64,000 nucleotides of DNA. Origin: Streptomyces scabiei 87.22. Lineage in GTDB: Bacteria; Actinomycetota; Actinomycetes; Streptomycetales; Streptomycetaceae. The position numbers were made by a program, and so were the translations under genes. Positions 1 to 6,715 of the stretch are shown here, piece after piece (the first letter of the stretch is position 1; each line of letters starts with the position of its first letter). The notes beneath the pieces are model-generated. The model searched no databases. It had not been told where the DNA came from and saw nothing but the letters and a program-made list of their open reading frames with translations. Where the stretch lies: assembly GCF_000091305.1 (NCBI RefSeq), contig NC_013929.1, positions 3,658,001 through 3,722,000 of the forward strand, read 5' to 3'.

Positions 1-156
1 GCCGGCAGCAATCTCAATCAAGCCGCCAAGATCCTCAACTCCGGTGGTGACGTTCCCCAGTTGACCCAGGTGATGGCCGACGTCCGCCGAGCGGCCGACG
101 CGGTGAGGATGGCTGCCGACAAGGTGGCCAACCGGCAGGCAGACGAGGCGCCTTGA
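1..156 (+). CDS. MobC-like relaxosome accessory protein, C-terminal fragment
   Basis: The window opens inside a gene read in frame 1 that ends at TGA 154-156. The visible 51 residues begin with a G-(S)-N-L-N-Q-A-A-K-I-L-N pattern, which is the hallmark of the C-terminal part of bacterial mobilisation protein MobC. MobC helps the relaxase melt and nick oriT DNA. The next gene starts at TTG 153, so the stop and start overlap as TTGA, indicating translational coupling with the relaxase. The N-terminal ribbon-helix-helix part and any oriT lie upstream of the window. The call rests on a short stretch plus context. Confidence 0.7.
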   Translation, partial: AGSNLNQAAKILNSGGDVPQLTQVMADVRRAADAVRMAADKVANRQADEAP

Positions 157-1892
157 TTCCACAGATCCACAAGCAGGGCAGTCACACCCTGGGCCTGCTG
201 TACTACCTCTACGGCAAGGGAACCCATGAGGAACACGTCGATCCACATCTCGTCGCCTCCTTCGACGGCATGTCGCCTGACCCCGGACGCGATCCGACAG
301 CCACCAAGAAGGATCTCGGTCAGCTGCTCGACCAGCCCCTCCATCTTCTTGCCGCGGATCAACGCCCGGCAAAGCACGTGTGGCACTGCTCGGTGCGTGC
401 TGCGCCCGAGGACCCGATCCTCACCGACGATCAGTGGGCGGACATCGCGCGTCGCATCGTCGCCGCCACAGGGATCGACCCGCGCGACGGCGCGGGCTGC
501 CGCTGGGCCGCCGTGCGGCACGCTGACGACCACATCCACATCGTTGCCACCCTCGTGCGCGAAGACGGCCGACGCCCCGACCACCACCGATCCGGTAAAC
601 GGGCGCAGGCCGAAGCCCGTCTCATCGAGAAAGAACTCGGGCTCCGGCAGGTCGCCCCCGGCGACGGCACCGCCGCACAGCGGCCCACCAGTGCCGAACG
701 GCACAAGGCCGAACGCCAGGGTCGCGAACGCACGGCCCGCGAGGAGCTGCGCGAGACGGTACGGCGCGCGGTGTCCGGTGCGAGGAGTGACGAGGAGTTC
801 TTCGACCGGCTCGCCGCCGCCGGCCTCCTGATCCGTAAGCGCGCCGCGCCGTCCGGAGACCTCCTCGGATACAAGGTCGCTCTGCCCGACGACCTGAACA
901 GGGACGGCGAGCCGGTGTTCTACCCCGGCGCGCGCTTGGCCCCCGACCTGTCGCTGCCCCGCATCCGGGAGCGCTGGTCCGGCGACACCGGGACCGATCC
1001 GACCCCACGGCAGGAGGACACGGTCCGTGCGGGAGCGGGTGCCCCTGCCTCCGCCAGGCGCAGTACAGCATCGGCCGCGTGGCAGGCCGTGCTCATCGTC
1101 GAGCACGGCGACGACGCGGTCGCCGCCGCACACATCGCCGCCGCCGGCGAAGTCCTGGACGCGCTCGCGAAGACCTCCGCCGCACACACCCGCCGCGAAC
1201 TGCAAGACGCCGCAACAGCGTTCGAGCGAGCCTCCCGCTCCCACGTACGCGCCGTACGCGGGCACGACCGCGCGCTGCGCCAGGCCGCCCGCGAACTCGT
1301 CCACGGAGGGCCCGCCCTCGGCCGCGGAGAAGACGGGGCCACCACCGCGATGGCGATCGACATGCTGTTCTTCCTCATCACCGCCGCCGCCCACTGGCAC
1401 GCGAGAATGGGCCACGCCCAGCAGGCCGAAGCCGCCGCCCAGGCCGCCGAGCACCTGCGCACCGCCTACCAGGCCGCCGCCGCCCAGCCACTCGGCGTGC
1501 TCTACCAGCAAGGCCGACGTCTGAGCCGGCCGATACTCCAGCGGCAGACCATGCTGTTGCGCGAAACGCTGCCCCAACTCGCCGAACAGATCCTGGCCGA
1601 GCCCGGCTGGTACGCCCTGGCCGCGACCATCGCGGACGCCGAAGCCGCCGGCCACGACCCGGCCGCCATCCTGTCCGACGCCGCAGGGCACCGCGAACTC
1701 GACACCGCGGACTCGGTGAGCGACGTGCTGGTATGGCGGCTGCGGCGGACGGCCGATCTGCCCGCCGACTCCTCGTTCCGGTCCGAGAGCGGCACCGCTG
1801 GGGTCCCGTCCGCAACGCGCAGGACGGCCCCCCAGACTTCCGCGCCCGGCCGCCGCCGCAGCGGGGAGGAGACATCGGGCAAGACCCGGTGA
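153..1892 (+). CDS. MOB relaxase/mobilization nuclease (MobA/VirD2-like)
   Basis: This 579-residue protein should nick one strand at oriT and become covalently bound through an N-terminal tyrosine. Near the N-terminus lies the actinobacterial relaxase pattern GLLYYLYGKGTHEEHVDPH, with candidate catalytic tyrosines at 17, 18 and 20. The metal-binding three-histidine motif RHADDHIHI (H123, H127, H129) follows. The C-terminal two thirds are Ala/Arg-rich and helical, as in DNA-interacting tails of this family. The start is TTG at 153, overlapping the MobC stop, and the first residues match the usual family N-terminus. It is the transfer initiator of the element; its type IV secretion genes are 43 kb away in this window, and no coupling ATPase (VirD4/TraG type) was recognised. 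Confidence 0.88.
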   Translation: MIPQIHKQGSHTLGLLYYLYGKGTHEEHVDPHLVASFDGMSPDPGRDPTATKKDLGQLLDQPLHLLAADQRPAKHVWHCSVRAAPEDPILTDDQWADIARRIVAATGIDPRDGAGCRWAAVRHADDHIHIVATLVREDGRRPDHHRSGKRAQAEARLIEKELGLRQVAPGDGTAAQRPTSAERHKAERQGRERTAREELRETVRRAVSGARSDEEFFDRLAAAGLLIRKRAAPSGDLLGYKVALPDDLNRDGEPVFYPGARLAPDLSLPRIRERWSGDTGTDPTPRQEDTVRAGAGAPASARRSTASAAWQAVLIVEHGDDAVAAAHIAAAGEVLDALAKTSAAHTRRELQDAATAFERASRSHVRAVRGHDRALRQAARELVHGGPALGRGEDGATTAMAIDMLFFLITAAAHWHARMGHAQQAEAAAQAAEHLRTAYQAAAAQPLGVLYQQGRRLSRPILQRQTMLLRETLPQLAEQILAEPGWYALAATIADAEAAGHDPAAILSDAAGHRELDTADSVSDVLVWRLRRTADLPADSSFRSESGTAGVPSATRRTAPQTSAPGRRRSGEETSGKTR

Positions 1893-2320
1893 GCCCTGCC
1901 AGCCGGGGTGCAGCCTCAGCACACGACTAGGAGCAGGCGCACCACCACCGCCCCGCTCGCGACCGACAGCGTGGCCGTACGCCACAGCGGACCCCGGCGG
2001 CGTTCAGGCCCGCGTTGTGGGTCACGGGCTCTACGCACGCACACTCAGGAGGAACGCAAGGGCGCAGGTGCGGCGACTCGAGCCAGCAGGCGACGCGAAG
2101 TGGGCGGTCGAAGCCGACGTGACGTGTTCGGGCACGCCGAGGGGACATCACTCATCCGCTCGGAGACACGCGCCGTTCCCACTCATCATCCGCGCCCCCA
2201 GGAGGCGGAAAACGCCTGATGGCCTGCCCGAAGGCGACTGTGGACTTTGTGAATTGAAACCGCCAGGGGCGTAAGGCACGATCATGAAGCGAGCAGGACG
2301 AGGCACAGGAGGACGCCAGG
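1893..2320. other. non-coding interval after relaxase
   Basis: About 430 bases without a convincing gene. Open frames exist on both strands, but their Arg/Pro-rich products look like frame shadows. A short hairpin (aggcg/cgcct around 2200-2214) lies shortly before the next gene. The ribosome-binding purines for the GTG start at 2321 are at about 2309-2312 (agga). No promoter could be assigned. Confidence 0.4.
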
Positions 2321-2764
2321 GTGTTTCACCGAATACGCCGCCGGGCCAAGGAGCCCAGCGAGGAACAGCGCCGATTCTTCGAGCTGTCGGCGCAGCTGCA
2401 GCCCCAGGTCCCACCCGGGATCGGAGTGCCGCCGACCGAGCCGGAACACATCGAGCCGACCGCGGTGGTGGACGACTTCCTTCCGCCGGAGCTGCGGGTA
2501 CCCAGCCACGACCAGGTCGACGGCACCATGATGCCGTGGAAGCAGCCGCTCGTCCTCGACGGCGAGATGGTCGCCTGCTCCGAGTGCGGCACGTACCGGG
2601 ACTGGCTCATCCTCTCCACCCGCGACCAGATCTGGCTGCGCTGCCGGGTCGGCCACCAGCAGCAAGAATCCCGCCTCGACACCGCCTGGTTCAACCGGAA
2701 CCGCGGACCGGCGGACGCGACGCACGCCACGTTCGAGGATTGCCTGCGCCACCTCGGGCACTGA
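2321..2764 (+). CDS. hypothetical protein with possible zinc site
   Basis: A 147-residue protein starting at GTG 2321, behind agga. It is not a family I can name. The N-terminal 30 residues are basic and helical, followed by a Pro-rich stretch. The C-terminal half holds CSECGTYRDW and a later CRVGH, which together could bind a metal ion (C-x2-C ... C-x3-H). The codon positions show the strong G/C third-position bias of real genes here. Its neighbours are the relaxase upstream and a lipoprotein downstream, both on the same strand, so it probably belongs to the mobile element's accessory set. Confidence 0.55.
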   Translation: MFHRIRRRAKEPSEEQRRFFELSAQLQPQVPPGIGVPPTEPEHIEPTAVVDDFLPPELRVPSHDQVDGTMMPWKQPLVLDGEMVACSECGTYRDWLILSTRDQIWLRCRVGHQQQESRLDTAWFNRNRGPADATHATFEDCLRHLGH

Positions 2765-2844
2765 CCCCCACTCCTACGACCCCACCGGGCCCCGCAGGCC
2801 CCCACTGACCACCCGTCGCCTAGCACCAAGGGGTCAGTTCCGTC

Positions 2845-3540
2845 ATGCGCGTTCGCGTCGCCATCACCATCCTCGGCATCACCACCACTCTCCTCGCCGT
2901 GCCCGCCTGCTTCACCGACACCACCGGCACCAAGCCCAACACCGCCGCCTCCGCCCGTACCGGGTCGCCGACCGACGCCGCCCAGCAGACTGCTCCGCTC
3001 ACGTCGGCCGCGCTGGAGACGCGCCTGCTCGACCAGAGCGACCTCGGCAGCGGCTACCTGCGCAAGCCGGAGCGCCTCACCCAGCACAACGACGTCACTG
3101 TCATCGGCTGCCCGGCCCTGAGCGAACTGGGCGGCGACACGACGACCGGCGGCACGCTCACCTTCCCGCACAGGGCGAAGGCCACCTTCACCTACGGCGG
3201 CAGTTCCACAGAGGTCTCGGAGGAGCTCTACAGCGACAGCGCGACCAAGCTGTCCAAGGTCATCGGACGAATCTTCGACGCCATGACCGGCTGCCCGACC
3301 TATCAGGTCGTCGCGGGCGGCGCCCCAATCGACATCGCCTCACAGAAGCTGCCCGCACCTCGCGACCTCGGTGCCGAGCAGTGGAGCCAGCTCCTGACGT
3401 TCTCCACCGGAGGACGGAGGACCGTGGTCAAGCAGACCGCGATCCGCGCCGGCAGCCTGCTGCTGATCGTCTCCGGCTCTCCGGCCCTTGTCGACCGCCA
3501 CCTCGACAAGGCCCTCGCCAAGGCCACGGCAGCCAGCTGA
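2845..3540 (+). CDS. putative secreted lipoprotein
   Basis: A 231-residue protein with an N-terminal signal (MRVRVAITILGITTTLLAVPAC). The Cys at the end of the hydrophobic stretch resembles a lipobox, although Pro at -2 is not ideal. A Thr/Ala-rich linker leads to a globular domain of about 150 residues with two cysteines (in VIGCPAL and TGCPTY) that may pair. This is the layout of Streptomyces sensor-like lipoproteins and PknH-extracellular-like domains. ATG 2845 follows a tagcaccaagggg leader. A strong terminator lies directly after the stop, so this gene ends its transcription unit. Function unknown. Confidence 0.65.
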   Translation: MRVRVAITILGITTTLLAVPACFTDTTGTKPNTAASARTGSPTDAAQQTAPLTSAALETRLLDQSDLGSGYLRKPERLTQHNDVTVIGCPALSELGGDTTTGGTLTFPHRAKATFTYGGSSTEVSEELYSDSATKLSKVIGRIFDAMTGCPTYQVVAGGAPIDIASQKLPAPRDLGAEQWSQLLTFSTGGRRTVVKQTAIRAGSLLLIVSGSPALVDRHLDKALAKATAAS

Positions 3541-3553
3541 CCGGGCCCCGACA

Positions 3554-3594
3554 CACTGCTGCCCCCGACCAAGAGATGGTCGGGGGCAGCAGTG
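3554..3594 (+). terminator. strong hairpin terminator
   Basis: Perfect 18-bp inverted repeat (3554-3571 with 3577-3594) and a 5-nt loop AGAGA. It starts 14 bases after the lipoprotein stop. No U-tract follows, which is common for Streptomyces terminators. Confidence 0.85.
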
Positions 3595-4099
3595 CTGTGC
3601 GGCTCTCCCCGCTGCACGGTCCGGCAAGTTCTTAACGGGACGTGAACCATGCTGCGAGTCCACTCCCCATCGCTGTGACAAAGGCCGCCACCAGCCAGGT
3701 CGAAATGCGTTGAATGATGATGTGCACTCCGCCGCAACGGAGTTCAAGGGCCGGCTGCTGCTTCTCTTCGGTTCGAGACATATGGCTATTCCGCCGCACA
3801 GGATGTGGCACCGCTACGCCAAACCTTCGCCACTTTCTCGCCACTTCGACCGGCCACCGAGTACCACACGTTGGGCGGCACCACTACGCCAAAGCGCGGC
3901 CACTTTGCCCCACTTGAGACGCTGGCCGTACCACGTGAGGAATCCCTACCGCTACACCGAGTAGACCCCACTTCACCCCACTTCCCTGCCGTGGGGCGGA
4001 GGCGATCACCGACGCCGGGCAGGCCCTGACATCGTGCACTCGTCGCCCAGGTCGCCCTCCTTCGCCTCGATGGCTCGCCCGAGCCCGGAGGGAAATGCC
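3595..4099. other. long intergenic region with degenerate tandem repeats
   Basis: No convincing gene. A 70-codon minus-strand frame (3632-3844) ends in a hydrophobic segment but is otherwise Arg-rich and overlaps the repeats, so it was not called. The region is less GC-rich than its flanks and contains the iteron-like repeats listed separately. It sits between convergent transcription units. Confidence 0.5.
3807..3990 (+). repeat. three degenerate ~70-bp iteron-like repeats
   Basis: Units start near 3807, 3877 and 3945. Each carries ACC(G/A)CTAC(G/A)CC, with CCAAA in the first two, followed by paired CCACTT(T) boxes. Examples are GGCACCGCTACGCCAAA at 3807-3823 and GGCACCACTACGCCAAA at 3877-3893. 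Starts are 70 and 68 bp apart. Such spaced direct repeats are typical of replication iterons, partition sites or operators; which of these applies cannot be told from sequence alone. Confidence 0.5.
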
Positions 4100-4137
4100 A
4101 GAAGCCCGGCGCCCCCGTTCGGGAGGACCGGGCTTCT
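4100..4137 (-). terminator. hairpin downstream of DUF317 gene
   Basis: Arms AGAAGCCCGG (4100-4109) and CCGGGCTTCT (4128-4137) pair perfectly over 10 bp with an 18-nt loop. It lies 26 bases beyond the stop of the minus-strand gene 4163-4984 and probably ends that operon. Confidence 0.6.
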
Positions 4138-4162
4138 TCCTTCGGGCTGAGGGGTGCCGTCG

Positions 4163-4984
4163 CTAGGCCGGTGCCTGCAGCAGTCGCTCCCGGGTGGCCT
4201 CGGGCAGCACCCGGCGCAGGACCGGTGCGGTCGAGCTGAGCGAGGCGGCGAAGGCTGCCACGAGGTCGTGTGGGACGCTGGAACCGAAGGATGCCGCCCA
4301 CAGGCAGGGTGCCCCGAGTGCGGGCTCGGCCCATGCCTGCCACCCGGCCGGTCCCGCCTCGTCGGCCGCCTCGGTCGTCAGGGCGCGCGGGTCGGCGTCC
4401 TGGATGAGGGGCGGTACCTCGCCGAGGCTGATGTGCGAGGTGAACGTCGGGTCCGTCGCTGCCGCGTGGGGCTGGTCGATGTCGCGGAGCCAGCCGTGTG
4501 CGGCGACGGCGTCGAGTACCAACTCGTGGCCGGCGAGCGGCATGGCGGGCTGGTCTCGGGCGTCGAGCGCAACGAGGAAGTCGGCCACGGCCTCGCCGGG
4601 GACATCGGGGGTGAAGTAGGCCGACCATTGAGCGAGCGGGGTGCTCGTCTCGGCGCGGGCGGAGATCTGCCAGGCGATCGGCAAGTCTCCCAGGTGGAAC
4701 GGCTCGTCCGCCAGACTCCACTGGGCCCATCGGAGGGTGTCGGGGCTGATGTGCAGGACGGTACTGCGCAGGACCTGGCGGTCCTCCGGCTCCTCGTCGG
4801 GCTCGTGCCGTCCGCGGACGATCGTCAGGCTCGTCCAGCCCAGTCCGGCGAGCGTGTCGGCGACGGTCTCGTAGAGGCGCCTATCGTCGCCGGCCAGGTG
4901 CCGGGGTCCGACCCAGAACGCGGGCTGGCCTCCGGGCGGAGTGCACGGGTCGAGCGGGAAGTCGGGGTACAGGGGCGCCTCCAA
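4163..4984 (-). CDS. DUF317 domain-containing protein
   Basis: A 273-residue protein of the streptomycete DUF317 family, common on actinobacterial conjugative elements and of unknown biochemical role. The N-terminal motif WVGPRHLAGDD and the C-terminal WQAWAEPALGAPCLWAASF, followed by VPHDLVAAFAASLSS, are the two family signatures, so both halves of a two-repeat DUF317 protein are present. The start is TTG 4984, the only candidate initiator after the in-frame TAG of the upstream gene. Only five codons separate that TAG from the TTG, so the two genes lie in the same frame. There is no obvious Shine-Dalgarno site, which suggests coupling to the upstream gene. Confidence 0.8.
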   Translation of the reverse strand: MEAPLYPDFPLDPCTPPGGQPAFWVGPRHLAGDDRRLYETVADTLAGLGWTSLTIVRGRHEPDEEPEDRQVLRSTVLHISPDTLRWAQWSLADEPFHLGDLPIAWQISARAETSTPLAQWSAYFTPDVPGEAVADFLVALDARDQPAMPLAGHELVLDAVAAHGWLRDIDQPHAAATDPTFTSHISLGEVPPLIQDADPRALTTEAADEAGPAGWQAWAEPALGAPCLWAASFGSSVPHDLVAAFAASLSSTAPVLRRVLPEATRERLLQAPA

Positions 4985-4999
4985 GGGGTCGGTGCGGGT

Positions 5000-5290
5000 C
5001 TAGTTGCCGCTGGCACTGCGGCGGGGGCGGCGTGGGGGAGCCTGGACGGGGCCCTGCCAGGTCAGGGCGACGGCGACCCCGGGCGGCAGATGGCCGAGCT
5101 GTGCGCCCTCGTCCCGCCCCTCGGCGAGGTAGACGACGGTCCGGCCGGTCTCGTCCACGGACTGCACGACCTGCGCCAGGCGGTGCGCCATCGGAAAGAA
5201 GGGGTTCATGGCCTGGCGGACCGGAGCATCCCGGTCGCAGGCGGACAGCAGGTCGATGAGATCACCGACGGTCATCTCCGGGGTCGTCAC
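5000..5290 (-). CDS. small conserved element protein, unknown function
   Basis: 96 residues from GTG 5290, with an excellent AGGAGG about 7 bases upstream. The sequence MTVGDLIDLLSACDRD...PVRQAMNPFFPMAHRL...VVYLAEGRDEGAQLGHLPPGVAVALTW looks like a compact alpha/beta protein, and I have the impression of a recurrent small family beside DUF317 genes. No catalytic motif is visible. The gene ends in TAG, and the next gene follows in the same reading frame 15 bases later. It is part of a minus-strand operon with the two flanking DUF317-like genes. Confidence 0.6.
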   Translation of the reverse strand: MTTPEMTVGDLIDLLSACDRDAPVRQAMNPFFPMAHRLAQVVQSVDETGRTVVYLAEGRDEGAQLGHLPPGVAVALTWQGPVQAPPRRPRRSASGN

Positions 5291-5370
5291 GAACAGCCTC
5301 CTGGGGTGAGGGGAAACGGTGAGCGGTGGAAAGGTGGGGCCCGACAGCTGGCCGGCCACTCGAGCGAGAA

Positions 5371-5745
5371 CTACTCGTGGGCGCTTGGCTGTCGTACACG
5401 ACGTGAGGTCTCCAGCACACGCGCCACGGCGGCGGCGACGATGTGGGCCAGCGTCTCGATGTCGAACGACGGGCAGTAGCCACGCACCTTGGCCGTGCCG
5501 GACACAGCGATCTTCCATCCCTCGCCGTCCGTGCCGGAACGGCCGAGCGGGAACCAACCGAGGTTGAGGCGGCCGTCCTTCGAGCTGACGTGCACGTCCG
5601 CACGGTCGTCCACAATCAGGTGGAAGTCCCCTGCGGAGAACTGGTCCATCACGAGCGTGGGTTGGCCGGGGCCGAGCTGCCACTCGCGCAGCCGCAGGGC
5701 TTCGACGGTGGTGGAGAAACCGGAGTCCACGGGCGCTATGGGCAC
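5371..5745 (-). CDS. DUF317-like single-domain protein
   Basis: A 124-residue protein from GTG 5745. The central run RLNLGWFPLGRSGTDGEGWKIA resembles the core strand pattern of a DUF317 half-domain, and a helix (IETLAHIVAAAVARVLE) follows. It is half the length of the neighbouring two-repeat DUF317 protein. The upstream sequence has a modest agaga purine stretch. It is first in the minus-strand operon that continues through 5000-5290 and 4163-4984. Function unknown. Confidence 0.55.
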   Translation of the reverse strand: MPIAPVDSGFSTTVEALRLREWQLGPGQPTLVMDQFSAGDFHLIVDDRADVHVSSKDGRLNLGWFPLGRSGTDGEGWKIAVSGTAKVRGYCPSFDIETLAHIVAAAVARVLETSRRVRQPSAHE

Positions 5746-5864
5746 TAGCGATCACCATCTCTGACCTGGGGTTTCTTGCAAGGTCGTCTACGTTGACATG
5801 CCCCCGCCCGCGTTGGCCAGTCTTTCCGTGATCTTTCCTGTCTGCCCCCGGCGAACTGCTGTCC

Positions 5865-5962
5865 CTTGTCATCCAATCGAGTCGTTTGACAGCGAATCCA
5901 GCCGTTTCGGCTTCTTCGACAGCGAACCTAGTCGTGCGGGGTGATCACGCTGGGGGTGTTGT
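5865..5962 (+). mobile_element. Tn7-like left end with two TnsB-type sites
   Basis: Two similar 20-bp sites lie in the same orientation: GTTTGACAGCGAATCCAGCC(G) at 5884-5904 and TTCGACAGCGAACCTAGTCG at 5915-5934, with a 30-bp repeat period. They lie immediately before tnsA. A near-identical copy of the whole block (about 5871-5965) recurs at 13960-14049. The outermost TGTCA (5868-5872) may be the transposon tip, since Tn7-like ends begin TGT. An 11-mer AACTGCTGTCC lies just outside (5854-5864) and recurs next to the putative right end. The exact terminus is not proven. Confidence 0.6.
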
Positions 5963-6715
5963 ATGGCCGTACGGGCTGGGGCGGACGAGGCCGTGCCGTA
6001 CGTCGAGGTGTCGTGCGTGGATGCCGCAGGCAGGCGTCGGCGGCGTCCCCTGCTGGACTGTGCGACGGTCAGGTTCGAGGACGTGGTTCCGGTACGGCCG
6101 TTTCGGTGGTCGAGAGGTTCGCGCCATTTTCCGGGCTGGTACTGGTCGGCGACGACCGGGCAGCACGTCGGCTTCGAGTCGTGGCTGGAGCGGGACCGTC
6201 TCGTGCTCATGGACTTCGATCCCGCCGTGGCGCAGATCGCCTCCCAGCCGTTCTGGCTGCACTGGCACGACGGTTCGCGTGAGCGTCGGCATGCCCCGGA
6301 CTTCTTCGTGCGCCGCGCGGATGGCTCGGCCGTGGTCGTCGACGTCCGCGCCGACGATTGGATCGCGCCGCGCGATGCCGAAGCGTTCGAAGTGACGCGC
6401 CGAGCCTGCGCCGAAGCCGGGTGGGGCTTCGAACGGGTGGGGGTGCCGGAGGCGGTGCTGCTGGCGAACGTGCGGTGGCTGTCGCGCTACCGGCACCCCC
6501 GCTGCCGGCAAGGTCCGGTCGCTGCCCGGCTGATGGAGGTCTTCTCGCAACCGGGACCGCTGGTGCCCGGGGCTGATGCGGCTGGCGACCGCCTGGCGAC
6601 GCTGCCCGTGTTGTTCCACCTGTTGTGGAGGCAGGAGTTGTCCGCCGAGGGGATGGCTGCCGAACTGTTGGGGCCGCGCACGGTCGTGCGCCTGGCCGGT
6701 GGGGATGCCGGATGA
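5963..6715 (+). CDS. tnsA: TnsA-like transposase endonuclease subunit
   Basis: A 250-residue protein with the TnsA restriction-endonuclease-like fold. TnsA cuts the 5' ends of Tn7-like elements, while TnsB cuts and joins the 3' ends. Candidate catalytic residues are E in GFESWLERD, D in HAPDFFV, and the D-x-R of VVVDVRADDW, where classic TnsA has a Lys in the ExK position. The start is ATG 5963, directly after the left end. The stop overlaps the next start (ATGA at 6712). Position, order and overlaps with tnsB, tnsC and tniQ make the assignment firm. Whether the R-for-K change keeps cleavage activity is unknown; similar DVR-type motifs are, as far as I recall, common in actinobacterial TnsA-like proteins. 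Confidence 0.85.
   Translation: MAVRAGADEAVPYVEVSCVDAAGRRRRRPLLDCATVRFEDVVPVRPFRWSRGSRHFPGWYWSATTGQHVGFESWLERDRLVLMDFDPAVAQIASQPFWLHWHDGSRERRHAPDFFVRRADGSAVVVDVRADDWIAPRDAEAFEVTRRACAEAGWGFERVGVPEAVLLANVRWLSRYRHPRCRQGPVAARLMEVFSQPGPLVPGADAAGDRLATLPVLFHLLWRQELSAEGMAAELLGPRTVVRLAGGDAG

Noticed and set aside
18..1985. Long open frame on the minus strand opposite the relaxase
   Set aside because: It is the antisense shadow of a GC-biased gene; its product is Gly/Val/Arg-rich with no domain, while the plus strand has clear relaxase motifs.
3632..3844. 70-codon minus-strand frame ending in a hydrophobic helix
   Set aside because: Overlaps the iteron-like repeats, lacks a ribosome site and has Arg-rich composition; the hydrophobic end alone is not enough.
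4154..5479. 441-codon plus-strand frame
   Set aside because: It lies opposite the DUF317 operon, which has family motifs and ribosome sites; the plus product is low-complexity.
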